Assembly (NCBI RefSeq): GCF_003003175.1
Contig: NZ_PVTY01000001.1
Location: forward strand, 186,001-250,000
Reading direction: 5' to 3'
DNA length: 64,000 bases
DNA from: Nesterenkonia sandarakina
GTDB taxonomy: Bacteria > Actinomycetota > Actinomycetes > Actinomycetales > Micrococcaceae
Shown here: in pieces, positions 8,504 to 18,300 of the stretch
Position numbering within the stretch: position 1 is the first letter of the stretch
Layout of the letters: each line of letters begins with the position of its first letter
Notes under the pieces: model-generated
Databases searched by the model: none
Told to the model about the DNA's origin: nothing
What the model saw: only the letters and a program-made list of their open reading frames with translations
Program-made: the position numbers and the translations under genes

Positions 8504-8636
8504 TCAGGCGCCCGAAGTGGCATCAGACGGCGAGCACGGAATCAGGCGCCCGACATCGTGTCAGGCGCCCGTCGCTGGGTCAGACGTCGGAAGTTGGTTC
8601 AGGCGATGGAAGCTGGTTCAGACGCCCAGGTTCCAG
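8504..8636. repeat. Seven tandem 19-bp repeats at the rnhB 3' end
   Basis: TCAG(G/A)CG recurs at 8504, 8523, 8542, 8561, 8580, 8599 and 8618, spaced exactly 19 bases each time. After the seven-base core the units diverge, often keeping CCCGA or TGG. The seventh unit runs into the last codons of rnhB, and its TCA is the complement of the rnhB stop. Read on the minus strand each unit starts with TGA, so stops fall in all three frames within three units. It is not a CRISPR: the units are contiguous, short and have no unique spacers. Confidence 0.85.
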
Positions 8637-9286
8637 CTGAGCCGGTGCTGGGCGGTGACTCCGAGCTCCAGCAGGGCGCTGCGGTGGCCCTGGGAGCCGT
8701 AGCCGCGGTTGGAGTCCCAGCCGTACCCGGGGTGCTCTGCGGCGAGCTCCTCCATCAGCCGGTCCCGCTCCAGCTTCGCGAGCACCGAGGCGCAGGCGAC
8801 CGTGAGCGCCTTGATGTCGGCCTTGACCATGGTCTGCACGCGGGGTGAGGCCCCGTGGGTCAGCCAGTCGTAGGACCCGTCCAGGATCACGGCGTCCAAG
8901 GGCCGCCCGAGCTGCACCTCCACCGCGTTGAGCCCAGCCAGTCCTGCAGCGCGCAGCGCCCCGTTGATCCCCAGGGAGTCGATCTCCCGAGGGGCCCGGT
9001 GTTGGACGCTGAAGGCGGCGGCATGTTCGCAGATGTGCGGGTGCCAACGCTGTCGCGCCTTGGCGCTGAGCAGCTTGGAGTCCCGCACGCCGTCGAGCTG
9101 GGAGCAGACTCCGCTGGCCTTCGGCGTCTGGGCGAACACCGGGGCGGCGAGGTCGAAGACCACCACTCCGATGCTGACCGGACCGGCCAGGGCACCCCGG
9201 CCGACCTCGTCGATGCCGGCGATGTAGCGGACGTTGCGCTGCGCGGCGATGGCCAGCTCGGGCAGCAGCGTGGCGTTCTCAGGCAT
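8618..9286 (-). CDS. rnhB: Ribonuclease HII
   Basis: RNase HII cleaves RNA in RNA-DNA hybrids and removes misincorporated ribonucleotides. The 222-residue protein shows the active-site motif IDEVGRGALAGP (Asp26, Glu27), VRDSKLLS, and AVILDGSYDWL carrying a further acidic residue. The length is typical. The stop codon lies inside the first unit (read on the minus strand) of a 19-bp tandem array, which may have altered the C-terminus. It is followed by yraN after about 280 bases and preceded by lepB with a 28-base gap, so it could be read together with the signal peptidase genes. Confidence 0.94.
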   Translation of the reverse strand: MPENATLLPELAIAAQRNVRYIAGIDEVGRGALAGPVSIGVVVFDLAAPVFAQTPKASGVCSQLDGVRDSKLLSAKARQRWHPHICEHAAAFSVQHRAPREIDSLGINGALRAAGLAGLNAVEVQLGRPLDAVILDGSYDWLTHGASPRVQTMVKADIKALTVACASVLAKLERDRLMEELAAEHPGYGWDSNRGYGSQGHRSALLELGVTAQHRLSWNLGV

Positions 9287-9314
9287 CAGCGCGTGACTGC
9301 GGCGGAACGGGTGC

Positions 9315-10079
9315 TCACGGCGCAGGGACCGATTCGAACGGGTCGCGCTCGGTCCCGCCGTCGCCGAAGTGCTCGAGCGGCCAGATCACAGCGCTGGATC
9401 GACCGATGACGTCGTCCAGCGGGACGGCTCCCATATCGGGCTCATCCACGTGGGACCGTGAGTCGGCGGAGTTCCCGCGGTGATCGCCAAGCAGCCAGAC
9501 GTTGTCCTCCGGCACGGTCACCGCGAACTCGCCCTCGCTGGGGACGTCGCCGGGGAAGATGTAGGGCTCATCGATGGGTTCGCCGTTGACCAGGATCCGT
9601 CCCTGGTCATCGCAGCACTCGACCTCATCTCCGCCGACGCCGACGACTCGCTTGACCACGTAGTGCGAGGAGGTGTCGGGCATCAGTCCGAAGAAGATCA
9701 TCGCGTCCTGGAAGGTGTTCGTCTCGATCTGGGTGCCGGCGCCCCACCACTGACGGGTGTCTTCGAAGACGACGACGTCGCCGCGCTCCACCTCCATGAC
9801 CTCCGGCGCCAGCAGATTCACGATGATCCGGTCATCGACCTGCAGCGTGGGCTCCATGGACTCCGAGGGGATGTAGAAGGCGCGGAACAGGAAGGTCTTG
9901 ACCACGAAGGAGATGACCAGCGCGAACACCAGGACGGTGGCGATCTCAATCAGGAAGGCCGCCACCGGGTGTCGGGCCTCTCGGGCCTGGCGACGTCGCT
10001 CGCGTCGGCTCTGGGGCTGCGGCGCCGGAGGCGTGTCACTGCTGCTGATGATCGGCCTCCGGGAGCTCACGTCGTTCAT
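9315..10079 (-). CDS. lepB: Signal peptidase I (first of a tandem pair by coordinate)
   Basis: This membrane-bound serine peptidase removes signal peptides from Sec and Tat substrates on the outer face of the membrane. Of 254 residues, about 1-38 form an Arg-rich cytoplasmic tail, and one membrane helix spans about 40-62. The catalytic dyad is Ser74 in SESMEPTLQ and Lys143 in YVVKRVVGVGG, followed by the box E motif GDHRGNSADSR. The ATG at 10079 lies inside the 3' end of the second lepB, giving a 44-base overlap. The ribosome site there is weak, and a GTG three codons later is an alternative. The pair probably arose by tandem duplication. Confidence 0.93.
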   Translation of the reverse strand: MNDVSSRRPIISSSDTPPAPQPQSRRERRRQAREARHPVAAFLIEIATVLVFALVISFVVKTFLFRAFYIPSESMEPTLQVDDRIIVNLLAPEVMEVERGDVVVFEDTRQWWGAGTQIETNTFQDAMIFFGLMPDTSSHYVVKRVVGVGGDEVECCDDQGRILVNGEPIDEPYIFPGDVPSEGEFAVTVPEDNVWLLGDHRGNSADSRSHVDEPDMGAVPLDDVIGRSSAVIWPLEHFGDGGTERDPFESVPAP

Positions 10080-10770
10080 TCCAGGGCCAGAACACGCCGG
10101 TGACGCGACCCAGGATGCGGTCTTCGCTGATCATACCCCCGCCGGGGGCACCCAGCAGCGCCCGAGAATCCAGGGAACGGTCGCGGTTGTCGCCCATGAC
10201 CCAGAGCCGACCGGTCGGCACCTCAGCCTCGAAGCTCAGCTCCGAGGCGGGCGTCTCCGCGGTGACCTCGCGGCCCAGATATGACTCTTCCACGGGTTCA
10301 CCGTTGACGGTGAGCTGCCCGGAGTCTGTGCAGCAGGCCACGACGTCGCCGCCGGTGCCGAGCACCCGTTTGACATAGGTCGCAGGCGGTGTGGCCAGGC
10401 CGAACCAGTGCCCGACCCGCGCGCCGAGCTGCTCCAAGGTCGAGCTGCCGCCCTCATAGGGGGTGAAGGAGCCTTCGCCGTCGAACACGATCACGTCCCC
10501 GCGCTGGACGCCTGATCCTCGGGGGTAGTCCTTCTCGACCACGATGCGCTCGGCGTCGGCCAGGGTCGGCGCCATGGAGACCTGGGAGACCGTGTAGACA
10601 TCGACCACGAACAGTCGCAGTCCGGTGGCGACGAGCACCGCGATGACGGCGGTCACGAGCACCGCCACCCAGGGACGGAAGCCGCGGTGATGAGAAGAGT
10701 CCTTCAGACGCCGAGAACCCCGCGCCGTCGAGTCAGACTCGGACGGCTCGGGGTTCTCTGCGCTATTCAT
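10036..10770 (-). CDS. lepB: Signal peptidase I (second of the tandem pair)
   Basis: A second type I signal peptidase of 244 residues. One membrane helix spans about 34-56, the catalytic Ser65 lies in QVSMAPTLAD, Lys133 in YVKRVLGTGG, and the later motif is GDNRDRSLDSR. The sequence is clearly diverged from its neighbour outside the catalytic boxes, so the two may prefer different substrates; several actinobacteria carry multiple signal peptidases (established knowledge). It is the upstream member of the pair on the minus strand and follows rplS by about 45 bases, the usual rplS-lepB order. Confidence 0.93.
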   Translation of the reverse strand: MNSAENPEPSESDSTARGSRRLKDSSHHRGFRPWVAVLVTAVIAVLVATGLRLFVVDVYTVSQVSMAPTLADAERIVVEKDYPRGSGVQRGDVIVFDGEGSFTPYEGGSSTLEQLGARVGHWFGLATPPATYVKRVLGTGGDVVACCTDSGQLTVNGEPVEESYLGREVTAETPASELSFEAEVPTGRLWVMGDNRDRSLDSRALLGAPGGGMISEDRILGRVTGVFWPWNERRELPEADHQQQ

Positions 10771-10798
10771 AAGACGTACAGGTTCTCAGCGGTGCGCC

Positions 10799-10823
10799 GA
10801 GGCTGATCCGCAGATCAGGCCTC
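10799..10823 (-). terminator. Hairpin at the rplS stop codon
   Basis: GAGGCTGATC at 10799-10808 pairs with GATCAGGCCTC at 10813-10823, with one bulged C and a four-base loop. On the minus strand it begins in the last rplS codons and covers the stop. There is no T tract. It could attenuate read-through from rplS into the lepB pair, or protect the 3' end of the rplS message. Confidence 0.35.
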
Positions 10824-11210
10824 GGTGACCTCTTCGACCTTCTCGCCCTGCTGGCGAGCAATGGTGGACTCACGCTTTTCCTTGATGCGTGCAGCCTTGC
10901 CATGGCGATCGCGCATGTAGTACAGCTTGGCGCGACGGACGTCACCGCGAGCGAGGACCTCGATCTTCTCGGTCACCGGGGAGTGCACCGGGAAGGTGCG
11001 CTCCACGCCGACGCCGAAGGAGACCTTGCGGACCGTGAAGGTCTCACCGACGCCGTGGCCCTGGCGACCCAGGACGTAGCCCTTGAAGACCTGAACACGG
11101 GTGTTCTTGCCCTCGACGATGTTCACGTGCACGCTGACGGTGTCGCCGGGGCCGAACTCCGGGATGTCGGTGCGCAGGCTGGCTGAATCGATGAAATCAA
11201 GCTTATGCAT
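10815..11210 (-). CDS. rplS: Large ribosomal subunit protein bL19
   Basis: bL19 sits at the 30S-50S interface. The 131-residue protein begins MHKLDFID and carries the hallmark segments [28 protein letters not shown] and the basic tail [19 protein letters not shown]. The ATG at 11210 has GGAG six bases upstream and matches the family's N-terminus; the frame extends to 11372 but without homology. A Glu-rich tail of about 15 residues follows the conserved core. About 205 bases separate it from trmD, so it may have its own promoter within the trmD 3' end. Confidence 0.97.
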   Translation of the reverse strand: MHKLDFIDSASLRTDIPEFGPGDTVSVHVNIVEGKNTRVQVFKGYVLGRQGHGVGETFTVRKVSFGVGVERTFPVHSPVTEKIEVLARGDVRRAKLYYMRDRHGKAARIKEKRESTIARQQGEKVEEVTEA

Positions 11211-11413
11211 ATGCTTCTCCTTGGACGACTGCCACAGGTCATTCATCCGGGTTGCGACCTCTTCGGATCGACGCGCAAGGCGCCGATCACGCCGGAATCC
11301 GGCGCAGGTCAAAGCGTGGAGATCCGGATCGGGAGGACTTCCCTCTCCGGCGGCCTGTCTGTTGACGGTCATCCCCTATGGCAGATGAAGCCGCCCAGCA
11401 GGCACGGTGGTCA

Positions 11414-11419
11414 ATTCTA
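11414..11419 (-). promoter_or_regulatory. Possible -10 element for rplS
   Basis: On the minus strand TAGAAT occurs at 11419-11414, overlapping the trmD TAG stop, about 200 bases before the rplS start. It is a good match to TANNNT in otherwise GC-rich DNA. The best -35 at 17 bases (TCGCAC) is weak. A long leader would result, which is common for ribosomal protein messages that are autoregulated. This is an inference only. Confidence 0.28.
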
Positions 11420-12151
11420 TGCCAGATTCTGTTCCTGTGCGACCACGTGTCTGGCCCACAGATCGGGGCGCAGCTTCCGGGTGCGCAGGTCCTGCTGCTG
11501 CGCGCGCCAGGCAGCGATCTTGGCGTGATCGCCGGAGAGCAGGATCTCCGGCACGTCGAGGCCGCGCCAGCGTGCGGGCTTGGTGTACACGGGGTACTCC
11601 AGGAGGCCGTGGGCGTGGGACTCCTCCGCGAGCGACTCCGGGTTGCCCAGCACGCCGGGGATCAGCCGGGTGATCGCTTCGACCATGACGACGACGGCGG
11701 ACTCGCCGCCGTTGAGCACGTAGTCCCCGATGGACATGGGGCGCACCTGGAAGTGCTCCGGCGCCCAGTCCATCAGTCGCTGATCGATCCCCTCGAAGCG
11801 TCCCGGCGCGAAGACCAGGTGCTCTGCCTGGGCGAGCTGCTGGGCGGTCCGCTGGGTGAGCACCTCCCCCGCGGGGGTGGGAATGATCAGGATCGGTGGT
11901 TCCGCCGCCGTCGGGGTCTCGCGCTGGGTGAGCACATGCTCCAGCGCCAGCGCCCACGGCTCGGGCTTCATGACCATGCCGGCGCCGCCGCCGGTGGGGG
12001 TGTCATCGACGCTGCGGTGCTTGTCGAAGCTGAAGTCGCGCAGCTGGTGCCGATGCACGGTGAGCAGCTCGTCGCGCTGGGCCTTCCCGATCAGGGATAG
12101 GTCGAGGACGTCGAAGAATTCGGGGAAGATCGAGATGAGGTCGATCCGCAT
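11417..12151 (-). CDS. trmD: tRNA (guanine-N1-)-methyltransferase
   Basis: TrmD methylates G37 next to the anticodon and prevents frameshifting. The 244-residue protein shows the N-terminal SPOUT-fold [13 protein letters not shown], the glycine-rich [17 protein letters not shown], then RFEGIDQR and the cofactor knot [11 protein letters not shown]. The C-terminal helical domain has [20 protein letters not shown]. All are hallmarks of the family. It follows rimM by 14 bases on the minus strand in the conserved rpsP-khpA-rimM-trmD-rplS order. Confidence 0.96.
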   Translation of the reverse strand: MRIDLISIFPEFFDVLDLSLIGKAQRDELLTVHRHQLRDFSFDKHRSVDDTPTGGGAGMVMKPEPWALALEHVLTQRETPTAAEPPILIIPTPAGEVLTQRTAQQLAQAEHLVFAPGRFEGIDQRLMDWAPEHFQVRPMSIGDYVLNGGESAVVVMVEAITRLIPGVLGNPESLAEESHAHGLLEYPVYTKPARWRGLDVPEILLSGDHAKIAAWRAQQQDLRTRKLRPDLWARHVVAQEQNLA

Positions 12152-12165
12152 GGCGCGCCTCCGCC

Positions 12166-12750
12166 TCAGAAGAGGCCGGGCGGCGGGGTCAGCACGATGC
12201 GCTGGTTCTCCACATCCACCTCGGGCACGATCTCTTCGACGAAGGGCACCATCACGTCCTCGCCGCTGGTCGCGGTGACCACGAGCAGATCCTGCGCGCT
12301 GCCGGTGATGAGCTCCTTCAGCGTGCCCAGGGGCTCACCTGCGGAGTCCACACAGGCGAAGCCGGCGAGCTCGTGGCTGTACCAGCCGTCGTCGTCGGAG
12401 TCTTCCTCCATCGGAACCTCGACGTAGAGCGTGGAGCCGCGCAGCGCCTCTGCGCTGTCGCGGTCGTTGATCTCGCGGAAGCTCAGCAGCGCGACGCTCT
12501 TGTTCCAGCGCTGCCGGGTGACGGTGAGCAGCGTGGTGATCCGATCCACCGTCTGGTCTCCGGCGATGCGGATGATCACCGATCCGGGAGCCAGTCGCTC
12601 CTCCGGCTCATCGGTGAAGAGTTGGGCAGTGACCTCGCCACGGATGCCGTGGGGCTTGCCGATGCGAGCGACCCGCAGGCGCTCTGCCGAATCTGGCAGT
12701 GCCTGCGGGTCGGTCTCATGTGCTTCCTGGCCTTGGGCGCCAGCAGTCAT
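12166..12750 (-). CDS. rimM: 16S rRNA processing protein RimM
   Basis: RimM helps mature the 3' domain of 16S rRNA and binds uS19. The 194-residue product begins MTAGAQGQE, reaches the conserved [15 protein letters not shown] at about 27-41, and has a C-terminal PRC-barrel (about 105-190) with [12 protein letters not shown] and [19 protein letters not shown] seven bases before the ATG at 12750 fixes the start. The frame runs on to 12819, but that would overlap khpA. The gap to khpA is 19 bases. Confidence 0.94.
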   Translation of the reverse strand: MTAGAQGQEAHETDPQALPDSAERLRVARIGKPHGIRGEVTAQLFTDEPEERLAPGSVIIRIAGDQTVDRITTLLTVTRQRWNKSVALLSFREINDRDSAEALRGSTLYVEVPMEEDSDDDGWYSHELAGFACVDSAGEPLGTLKELITGSAQDLLVVTATSGEDVMVPFVEEIVPEVDVENQRIVLTPPPGLF

Positions 12751-12769
12751 GGTGCAGTCCTCAGATCCG

Positions 12770-13027
12770 TCAGCGGCTGCGGTCGGTATCGACCACGTCC
12801 ACGCGGACATCGCCCCCACCAGGGAGGGCGGAGACCACAGTGCGCAGTGCCTTGGCGGTGCGCCCGGCCCGGCCGATCACTCGACCGAGATCATCCGGAT
12901 GAACTCGCACCTGAAGCACGTCGTAGCGACGCCCGCCCTTACGGCGGACATCGACGTCATCGGGTGCGTCCACGATTCCGCGGACCAGGTGTTCGAGCGC
13001 GTCACTCAGCACTGCATCAGCTCCCAT
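12770..13027 (-). CDS. khpA: KH-domain RNA-binding protein KhpA
   Basis: This small 85-residue single KH-domain protein (YlqC/UPF0109 family) pairs with KhpB in other Gram-positives and influences cell elongation and small RNA binding. The KH core is clear: LQVRVHPDDLGRVIGRAGRTAKAL, with GRAG as the GXXG RNA-contacting loop. It starts two bases after the rpsP stop on the minus strand, so coupling is likely. The position between rpsP and rimM is the usual one. Confidence 0.93.
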   Translation of the reverse strand: MGADAVLSDALEHLVRGIVDAPDDVDVRRKGGRRYDVLQVRVHPDDLGRVIGRAGRTAKALRTVVSALPGGGDVRVDVVDTDRSR

Positions 13028-13029
13028 GA

Positions 13030-13437
13030 TTACTCTGCGTTCTCCTGCGAAGCAGACTCAGCTGCATCGTCGGCAGGAGCCGGAGCCTTGGTCTTCTTCT
13101 CCTGGATGACTGAACCCTTGTTAGGAGCGACGAACTCCTCCTTCGGGGCCTTGATCCGCAGAGTACCCTCGGAGCCTTCAAGGCCCTTGAACTTCTGCCA
13201 GTCACCGGTGACCTTCAGCAGTGCATTGACCTGCTCGGTGGGCTGTGCGCCCACGGAGAGCCAGTACTGAGCGCGCTCGGAATCGATCTCGATCAGCGAG
13301 GGCTCCTGCGTCGGGTCGTACTTGCCGATCTGCTCGATGGCGGCGCCATCCCGCTTGGTGCGGGAGTCGGCGACGACGACGCGGTAGAACGGTGCACGGA
13401 TCTTGCCCATGCGCTTCAGACGAATTTTAACTGCCAC
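13030..13437 (-). CDS. rpsP: Small ribosomal subunit protein bS16
   Basis: bS16 stabilises the 5' domain of 16S rRNA during 30S assembly. The 135-residue protein begins [12 protein letters not shown] and includes [17 protein letters not shown] and [13 protein letters not shown], all family hallmarks in the first 50 residues. The C-terminus carries a Lys/Ala/Glu-rich extension of about 40 residues, common in actinobacteria. It is the first gene of the rpsP-khpA-rimM-trmD block. The 230 bases upstream, up to ffh, hold an AT-richer stretch with CACAAT (minus strand, near 13590) that could be a -10, but no strong -35. Confidence 0.96.
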   Translation of the reverse strand: MAVKIRLKRMGKIRAPFYRVVVADSRTKRDGAAIEQIGKYDPTQEPSLIEIDSERAQYWLSVGAQPTEQVNALLKVTGDWQKFKGLEGSEGTLRIKAPKEEFVAPNKGSVIQEKKTKAPAPADDAAESASQENAE

Positions 13438-13667
13438 TTGAGTGGTCCACTCCTGTTTCTTGTTTCAGGGGCGCGGTCAGGCATCTGATTGCGTGGGGAC
13501 GTGCTGCACAATCGATGCGACCACTTCAGAACATTGTCCCTACGGCGGGTTTAGAGGGTGCCCTCCGTCGAACAAAGTACCTGCCTATTGTGCCAGAGAT
13601 CGGCCGAACACGCGATCTGAGGCCTTGTCCGTCCTGATCAGCGCAGGTCGGGCCGGAACTGCCCCGC

Positions 13668-15272
13668 TCAGCGCAGGTACTTCTCGAATCCCTTGGGCAG
13701 GTTCAGGTCCTCGGGCTTGAGATCCTTGGTGCCGGCTCCGAAGCTGGAGCCGTCCATCCGCTTGGCGGCACCCTGGGTGCGCCTGAGCTCGGCCTCGCGG
13801 GCCTCCTGGGCGGCCTTCGCCGGGTTTCCGGACTTCTTCTTGGGCTTGGGCTGCGGCTTGCGCTTCTTCGAGGCGCCTCCGCCGCCGCCCATTCCGGGCA
13901 TGCCGCCCATCCCTGGCATGCCGCCGCCGCCGGGCATCTGGGGCATGCCCCCGCCGCCGGCCATCTTCTTCATCATCTTCTGCGCCTGGGTGAAGCGTTC
14001 CAGGAGCTGATTGACCTCGGAGACGTGCACGCCGGAGCCCTTGGCGATGCGCGCGCGTCGAGAGCCGTTGATGACCTTCGGGACGTTGCGCTCATACGGG
14101 GTCATCGAATAGATGATGGCCTCGACCCGGCCGATGGAGGATTCGTCGAACTGCTCCAGCTGCTGACGCATCCCCTGGGCGCCGGGCATCATGCCCAGCA
14201 GCTTCTTCATCGAGCCCATCTTCTTGAGCTGCTGCATCTGACCCAGGAAGTCCTCGAGCGTGAAGTCCTCCTGGTCGGCGAACTTCTGCGCCATCTTCTC
14301 GGCCTCGCCGCGGTCCCAGTTGGCCTCGGCCTGCTCGACCAGGGACAGGATGTCGCCCATGTCGAGGATCCGGCGCGCCATCCGGTCCGGGTGGAAGACC
14401 TCGAAGTCCTTCAGCCCTTCACCGGTGGAGGCGTACATGACGGGCTTGCCGGTGACCGAGGCGACCGACAGCGCGGCACCGCCGCGGGCGTCGCCGTCGA
14501 GCTTGGTCAGCACCACGCCGGTGAAGTTCACGCCTTCGTTGAACGCCTGGGCGGTGGTGACCGCGTCCTGACCGATCATCGCGTCGATCACGAAGAGGGT
14601 CTCGTGGGCGCCCACGGCGGCCTTGATGTCGGCGGCCTGACGCATCAGCTCAGCGTCGACGCCGAGGCGGCCGGCCGTGTCGATGATGACGACGTCGTGG
14701 AGCTTGCCGCGCGCCTCGGCCAGACCATCCGTGGCCACCTTGACCGGATCGCCAGTGGCGGACTCGAACTCGGAGGAGACGCCAGGGTGCGGCGCGTAGA
14801 CCGGGACCCCGGCGCGCCTGCCGCCGACCTGCAGCTGGGTCACCGCGTTGGGACGCTGAAGGTCACAGGCGACCAGCATCGGGGTGTGCCCCTGATTCTT
14901 CAGGTGATGCGCCAGCTTCCCGGCGAGCGTGGTCTTTCCCGCGCCCTGGAGGCCGGCGAGCATGATCACCGTGGGCGGGTTCTTGGCGAACGTGAGCTCG
15001 CGGGTCTGCCCGCCGAGGATCCCGACGAGCTCCTCGTTGACGATCTTCACGACCTGCTGGCCCGGGTTCAGCGCCTGGGCCACCTCGGACCCGAGCGCGC
15101 GCGCCTTGACCTTGGCGATGAACTCGCGGACCACCGGCACCGCGACGTCGGCATCGAGCAGCGCTCGGCGGATCTCTCGCGCGGTGCCGTCGATGTCGGC
15201 CTCGGAGAGCCTCCCCTTGCCGCGGAGGTTCTTGAAGGTGGCGCTCAGGCGATCGGAGAGGGAGTTGAACAC
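13668..15272 (-). CDS. ffh: Signal recognition particle protein Ffh (SRP54)
   Basis: Ffh binds signal sequences on ribosomes and, with SRP RNA, delivers them to FtsY. The 534-residue protein has the N helical bundle (1-85), a G domain with P-loop GLQGAGKTT at 107-115, DTAGRL and TKLDGDARGG, then a Met-rich M domain (about 300-435, KKLLGMMPG). A Gly/Met/Pro-rich linker and a basic tail close the protein. The last segment contains many GGGGMPG-like motifs, longer than in model species. The cognate FtsY is encoded 12 kb away at 27.6 kb; the glycan genes lie between them. Confidence 0.96.
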   Translation of the reverse strand: MFNSLSDRLSATFKNLRGKGRLSEADIDGTAREIRRALLDADVAVPVVREFIAKVKARALGSEVAQALNPGQQVVKIVNEELVGILGGQTRELTFAKNPPTVIMLAGLQGAGKTTLAGKLAHHLKNQGHTPMLVACDLQRPNAVTQLQVGGRRAGVPVYAPHPGVSSEFESATGDPVKVATDGLAEARGKLHDVVIIDTAGRLGVDAELMRQAADIKAAVGAHETLFVIDAMIGQDAVTTAQAFNEGVNFTGVVLTKLDGDARGGAALSVASVTGKPVMYASTGEGLKDFEVFHPDRMARRILDMGDILSLVEQAEANWDRGEAEKMAQKFADQEDFTLEDFLGQMQQLKKMGSMKKLLGMMPGAQGMRQQLEQFDESSIGRVEAIIYSMTPYERNVPKVINGSRRARIAKGSGVHVSEVNQLLERFTQAQKMMKKMAGGGGMPQMPGGGGMPGMGGMPGMGGGGGASKKRKPQPKPKKKSGNPAKAAQEAREAELRRTQGAAKRMDGSSFGAGTKDLKPEDLNLPKGFEKYLR

Positions 15273-15360
15273 GTCTGGGATGTCCCTTGGGTCGTGGGTG
15301 GTGGCTGCGCAGCGCGAAGCAGAGTGCGTCCACCGCGCAGTGGATGTACCGAGGCTCTAG

Positions 15361-15366
15361 AGTATC
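15361..15366 (-). promoter_or_regulatory. Possible -10 element for ffh
   Basis: GATACT on the minus strand at 15366-15361 lies about 90 bases before the ffh start, in the only AT-rich part of the ffh/glycosyltransferase intergenic region. On the plus strand the overlapping TAGAGT (15358-15363) ends seven bases before the GTG at 15370, the spacing expected for a leaderless message. Neither has a good -35. Confidence 0.33.
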
Positions 15367-15369
15367 AAT

Positions 15370-18300
15370 GTGCGATGGATAGACCTTCACCCCAGTGACG
15401 CCGCCTCCGAGACAACCACCGTCGCGGAGCGGGACGCTGCCACCGACGCCGACGTGCTCAGCGCCGCCCGGGTCGCGCATCAGACCGCCCTCGCCTCCGC
15501 CGCCCAGGCGCACCGGGCAGCCGCGAAGTCCTGGTCGGGACTCGCGCAGGACTCCATGGCGACGAGTCTTCATCAACGGCACGCATCCGCGCACCTCAGC
15601 CGCGCCGACGCACTCTCCGAGACCGGTTCTCCCGCCACGCTCGCGGGCGCAGACCAGCTGGAATCACCCACCCTCGCGTGGCGGAAGGCGCTCAGCGCTG
15701 CGACGCAGCTGCCCCCCGCCGAGGCCGGGGTGTCCAGGCCGCACCTGGATCTGCGCGTGGGTCTGGTCGCCGGGCCGCGACTCCACGCCGGGTTCTTCGG
15801 CCTCGCCGAATTTCGTGACCTCACCTCAGAAAACTGGGAGACGCAGCTCGAGAACCTCGACCTGGTGTTGATCGGCTCCGAGGCAGAGGACTCCCGCGAA
15901 TTCCTGACCGAGACCCTGATCCCCGCAGCCCGCGCCCAGGGACTGAGCGTGGCTCTGGTCGTGACCTCCGGACCTCGGCTGGGACCCTGGTCGGTCATCG
16001 CCGAGAGCTGCACGCACGTCTTCGCCACCGACCCGGAGGCTGCCACCCTGCTGCGCAGCCACTGCCCCGAGAACACTCCGGTCGAGGTCATTCCGCATCC
16101 GGTCAGCCCGATGCTGCACTCCCCGCTGGGGACCCGCCCGGCGCCGACCCGGCTCATCGCGCTGCTGGGCATCGAACAGCTGCGCCCCGCGCCGCACCTC
16201 GACGAGCCCCAATTCATCCCCCCGCTGTTCGACGGGGTGCTGGGCTCCGGCCGACCGACGGCGCTGCTCCCCCCTCATCTAACCCCTGGCTTCCAGGCGA
16301 CGTCGGCGCCGACACCTCGGCCGGCGTCGGATCCCTCCCCGAAGCGCCGGTCACCACTGGCCTCACCGCCGGCCTCCCGCGAGCCCCAGCCGTATCACTG
16401 GGCCATCCCGGCCGACTATGCGCCGTGGACCCTGACCCGCGCAGAAGCTGCCCTGCTGGGAACCGCCGCGGAATCGGCGCGGATGCAGCGGGCGATGGAC
16501 GTCGGGCTGGCGGTCAATGCCGTGAAGGACTCCCAGGCGGTGTTCGATCCGCAGATCCTGCAGCTGCAGGCATGCGGCACCATGGTCTTCTCGACCTACA
16601 ACCAGGGCGTGAACTCCTATTACCCCCAGGTCCACATCGCGAACTCCGCGGAGGACGTCTCCAAGACGCTCGAGACGATGTCGCTCGATGAGCTCCGCCG
16701 GGTCCAGGGCGACGGCATCAGGAGGATCTTCACCGATCACCACGGCAGCGACGTGCTGACCCGGATCGCCCGCACCGCCGGGTGCGCCGTCGAAGCAGCC
16801 CAGGATCGAGTCCTGGTGGTGGTCGATGACCTCACCGATGCCCTGCGAGCGGACATCGCGTCTCAGACCCACCCCAGGGTCGAGACCACCAGCTGGGCCG
16901 AGCTCGCCGCTGGTACCCCGCCGACAGGCGGCTTCGAGATTCTGGTGCCGTTGGACCCCACCCGGCGCTACAGCCCGGAGTACCTCGCCGACCACGTGGC
17001 CGCGTTCCGGTACCAGGGAGCTTCAGTGACCACGAAGCTCGACGGCGACGCCGCCAGCACCGACGACGCCGCCCACCAGCGTCGGGCCGGCGTGACCGAC
17101 CTGGGCCTCTCCGCCTGGTGGCGGCCTGCATTCGCGGCCCTGCGGTCCCCCGATGCGCTGCTGAAGACCCTGGAAGCTGGCCAGGGTGCCTCGAGCTCCA
17201 CCATGCCGGTCTACGCCCTGGACCACCTGGGACACCGGCCCGTCGGAGCCAGGCGCGACATCGATCGCGAGCAGGGCACCGACATCGCCGAGGCCCGGGA
17301 GGAGTTCCGCCGGACCGTCGAGGAGCAGGGACTTGAGCTCGCCGTCGTCGTACCGATCTACAACAACGGGGACCACCTGCGGCACAAGGCCTTCGCCTCG
17401 CTGCGCCGTTCATCGATCTTCGAGAAGATGCACATCCTGCTGATCAACGACGGCTCCACCGACGCTTCCACGGTGGAGACCATCGAGGAGCTCGCACACG
17501 CCTGGCCCAACGTCTCGGCGTTCCATCACTCCCTGGGCGGGTCCGGATCAGCCTCCCGTCCGCGCAACACCGGGCTGGCGCTGAGCTTCACCGAGTTCGT
17601 CACCTACCTCGACCCCGATGACGAGGAGCTCGAAGACGGCTACTGGGAGCTGCTGGAACGGCTGCGTGAGGCGCCCGCGGCCGACTATGCGCTGGGCACC
17701 ATGGCCGTCTGGACCCGCAACTACGCGGTTCACGACTACCACGAGCGGTTCCAGGCCGGCGTCGAGCACCGGGACGGTCTGGACTGGCCCAAGCCTGAAG
17801 CCCTGGTCGCACTGAACTTCCGGCCGGCCTCCATCGAGGCACTGGTCGCGCGCACCGCCTGGCTCCAGAGCCTCGGCCTCGTGCAGCCCGTGGGCGCGGT
17901 CGGACAGGACACCTACTTCTTCCAGCAGATGTTCTTCCACACCCGGGCCTATGTTCCGGTGTACCGACCGGTGTATACCTACTACGGAGCGGTGGAGACC
18001 TCCATCGTGAACGTGATCTCCCCGAACTACTTCCGAAAGTACCTGATCCTGGAGCAGGATCGTGCGGCGTGGCTGCGCGAGGTGGGACTGCTCGAGGTCT
18101 ACCTCGAGCAGCGTTTCGAATCCTTCTTCGTGTCCTGGTACCTGCAGAAGTTCAAGCATGTGTTGCCACACGAAAGGGAAGAGGCGGCAGGCGTGCTCCG
18201 CGAGCTCATCGCCGCGTACGGAGACGTGCGCTGGCGAGACCCGCGCGGACGAAGCTTCTTCCGCAGCTCCCAGGGGCGCCCCGATGAGACAGCCGGACAG

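Noticed and set aside
8504-8636. CRISPR array
   Set aside because: Units are 19 bases and contiguous, with no spacers of constant length, no leader and no cas genes.
13438-13667. SRP RNA or a tRNA in the rpsP-ffh gap
   Set aside because: No cloverleaf, no GGAA-loop hairpin and no CCA end were found; only weak promoter-like signals.
14025-15398. Plus-strand frame of 457 codons opposite ffh
   Set aside because: ffh is beyond doubt and the frame has no recognisable features.
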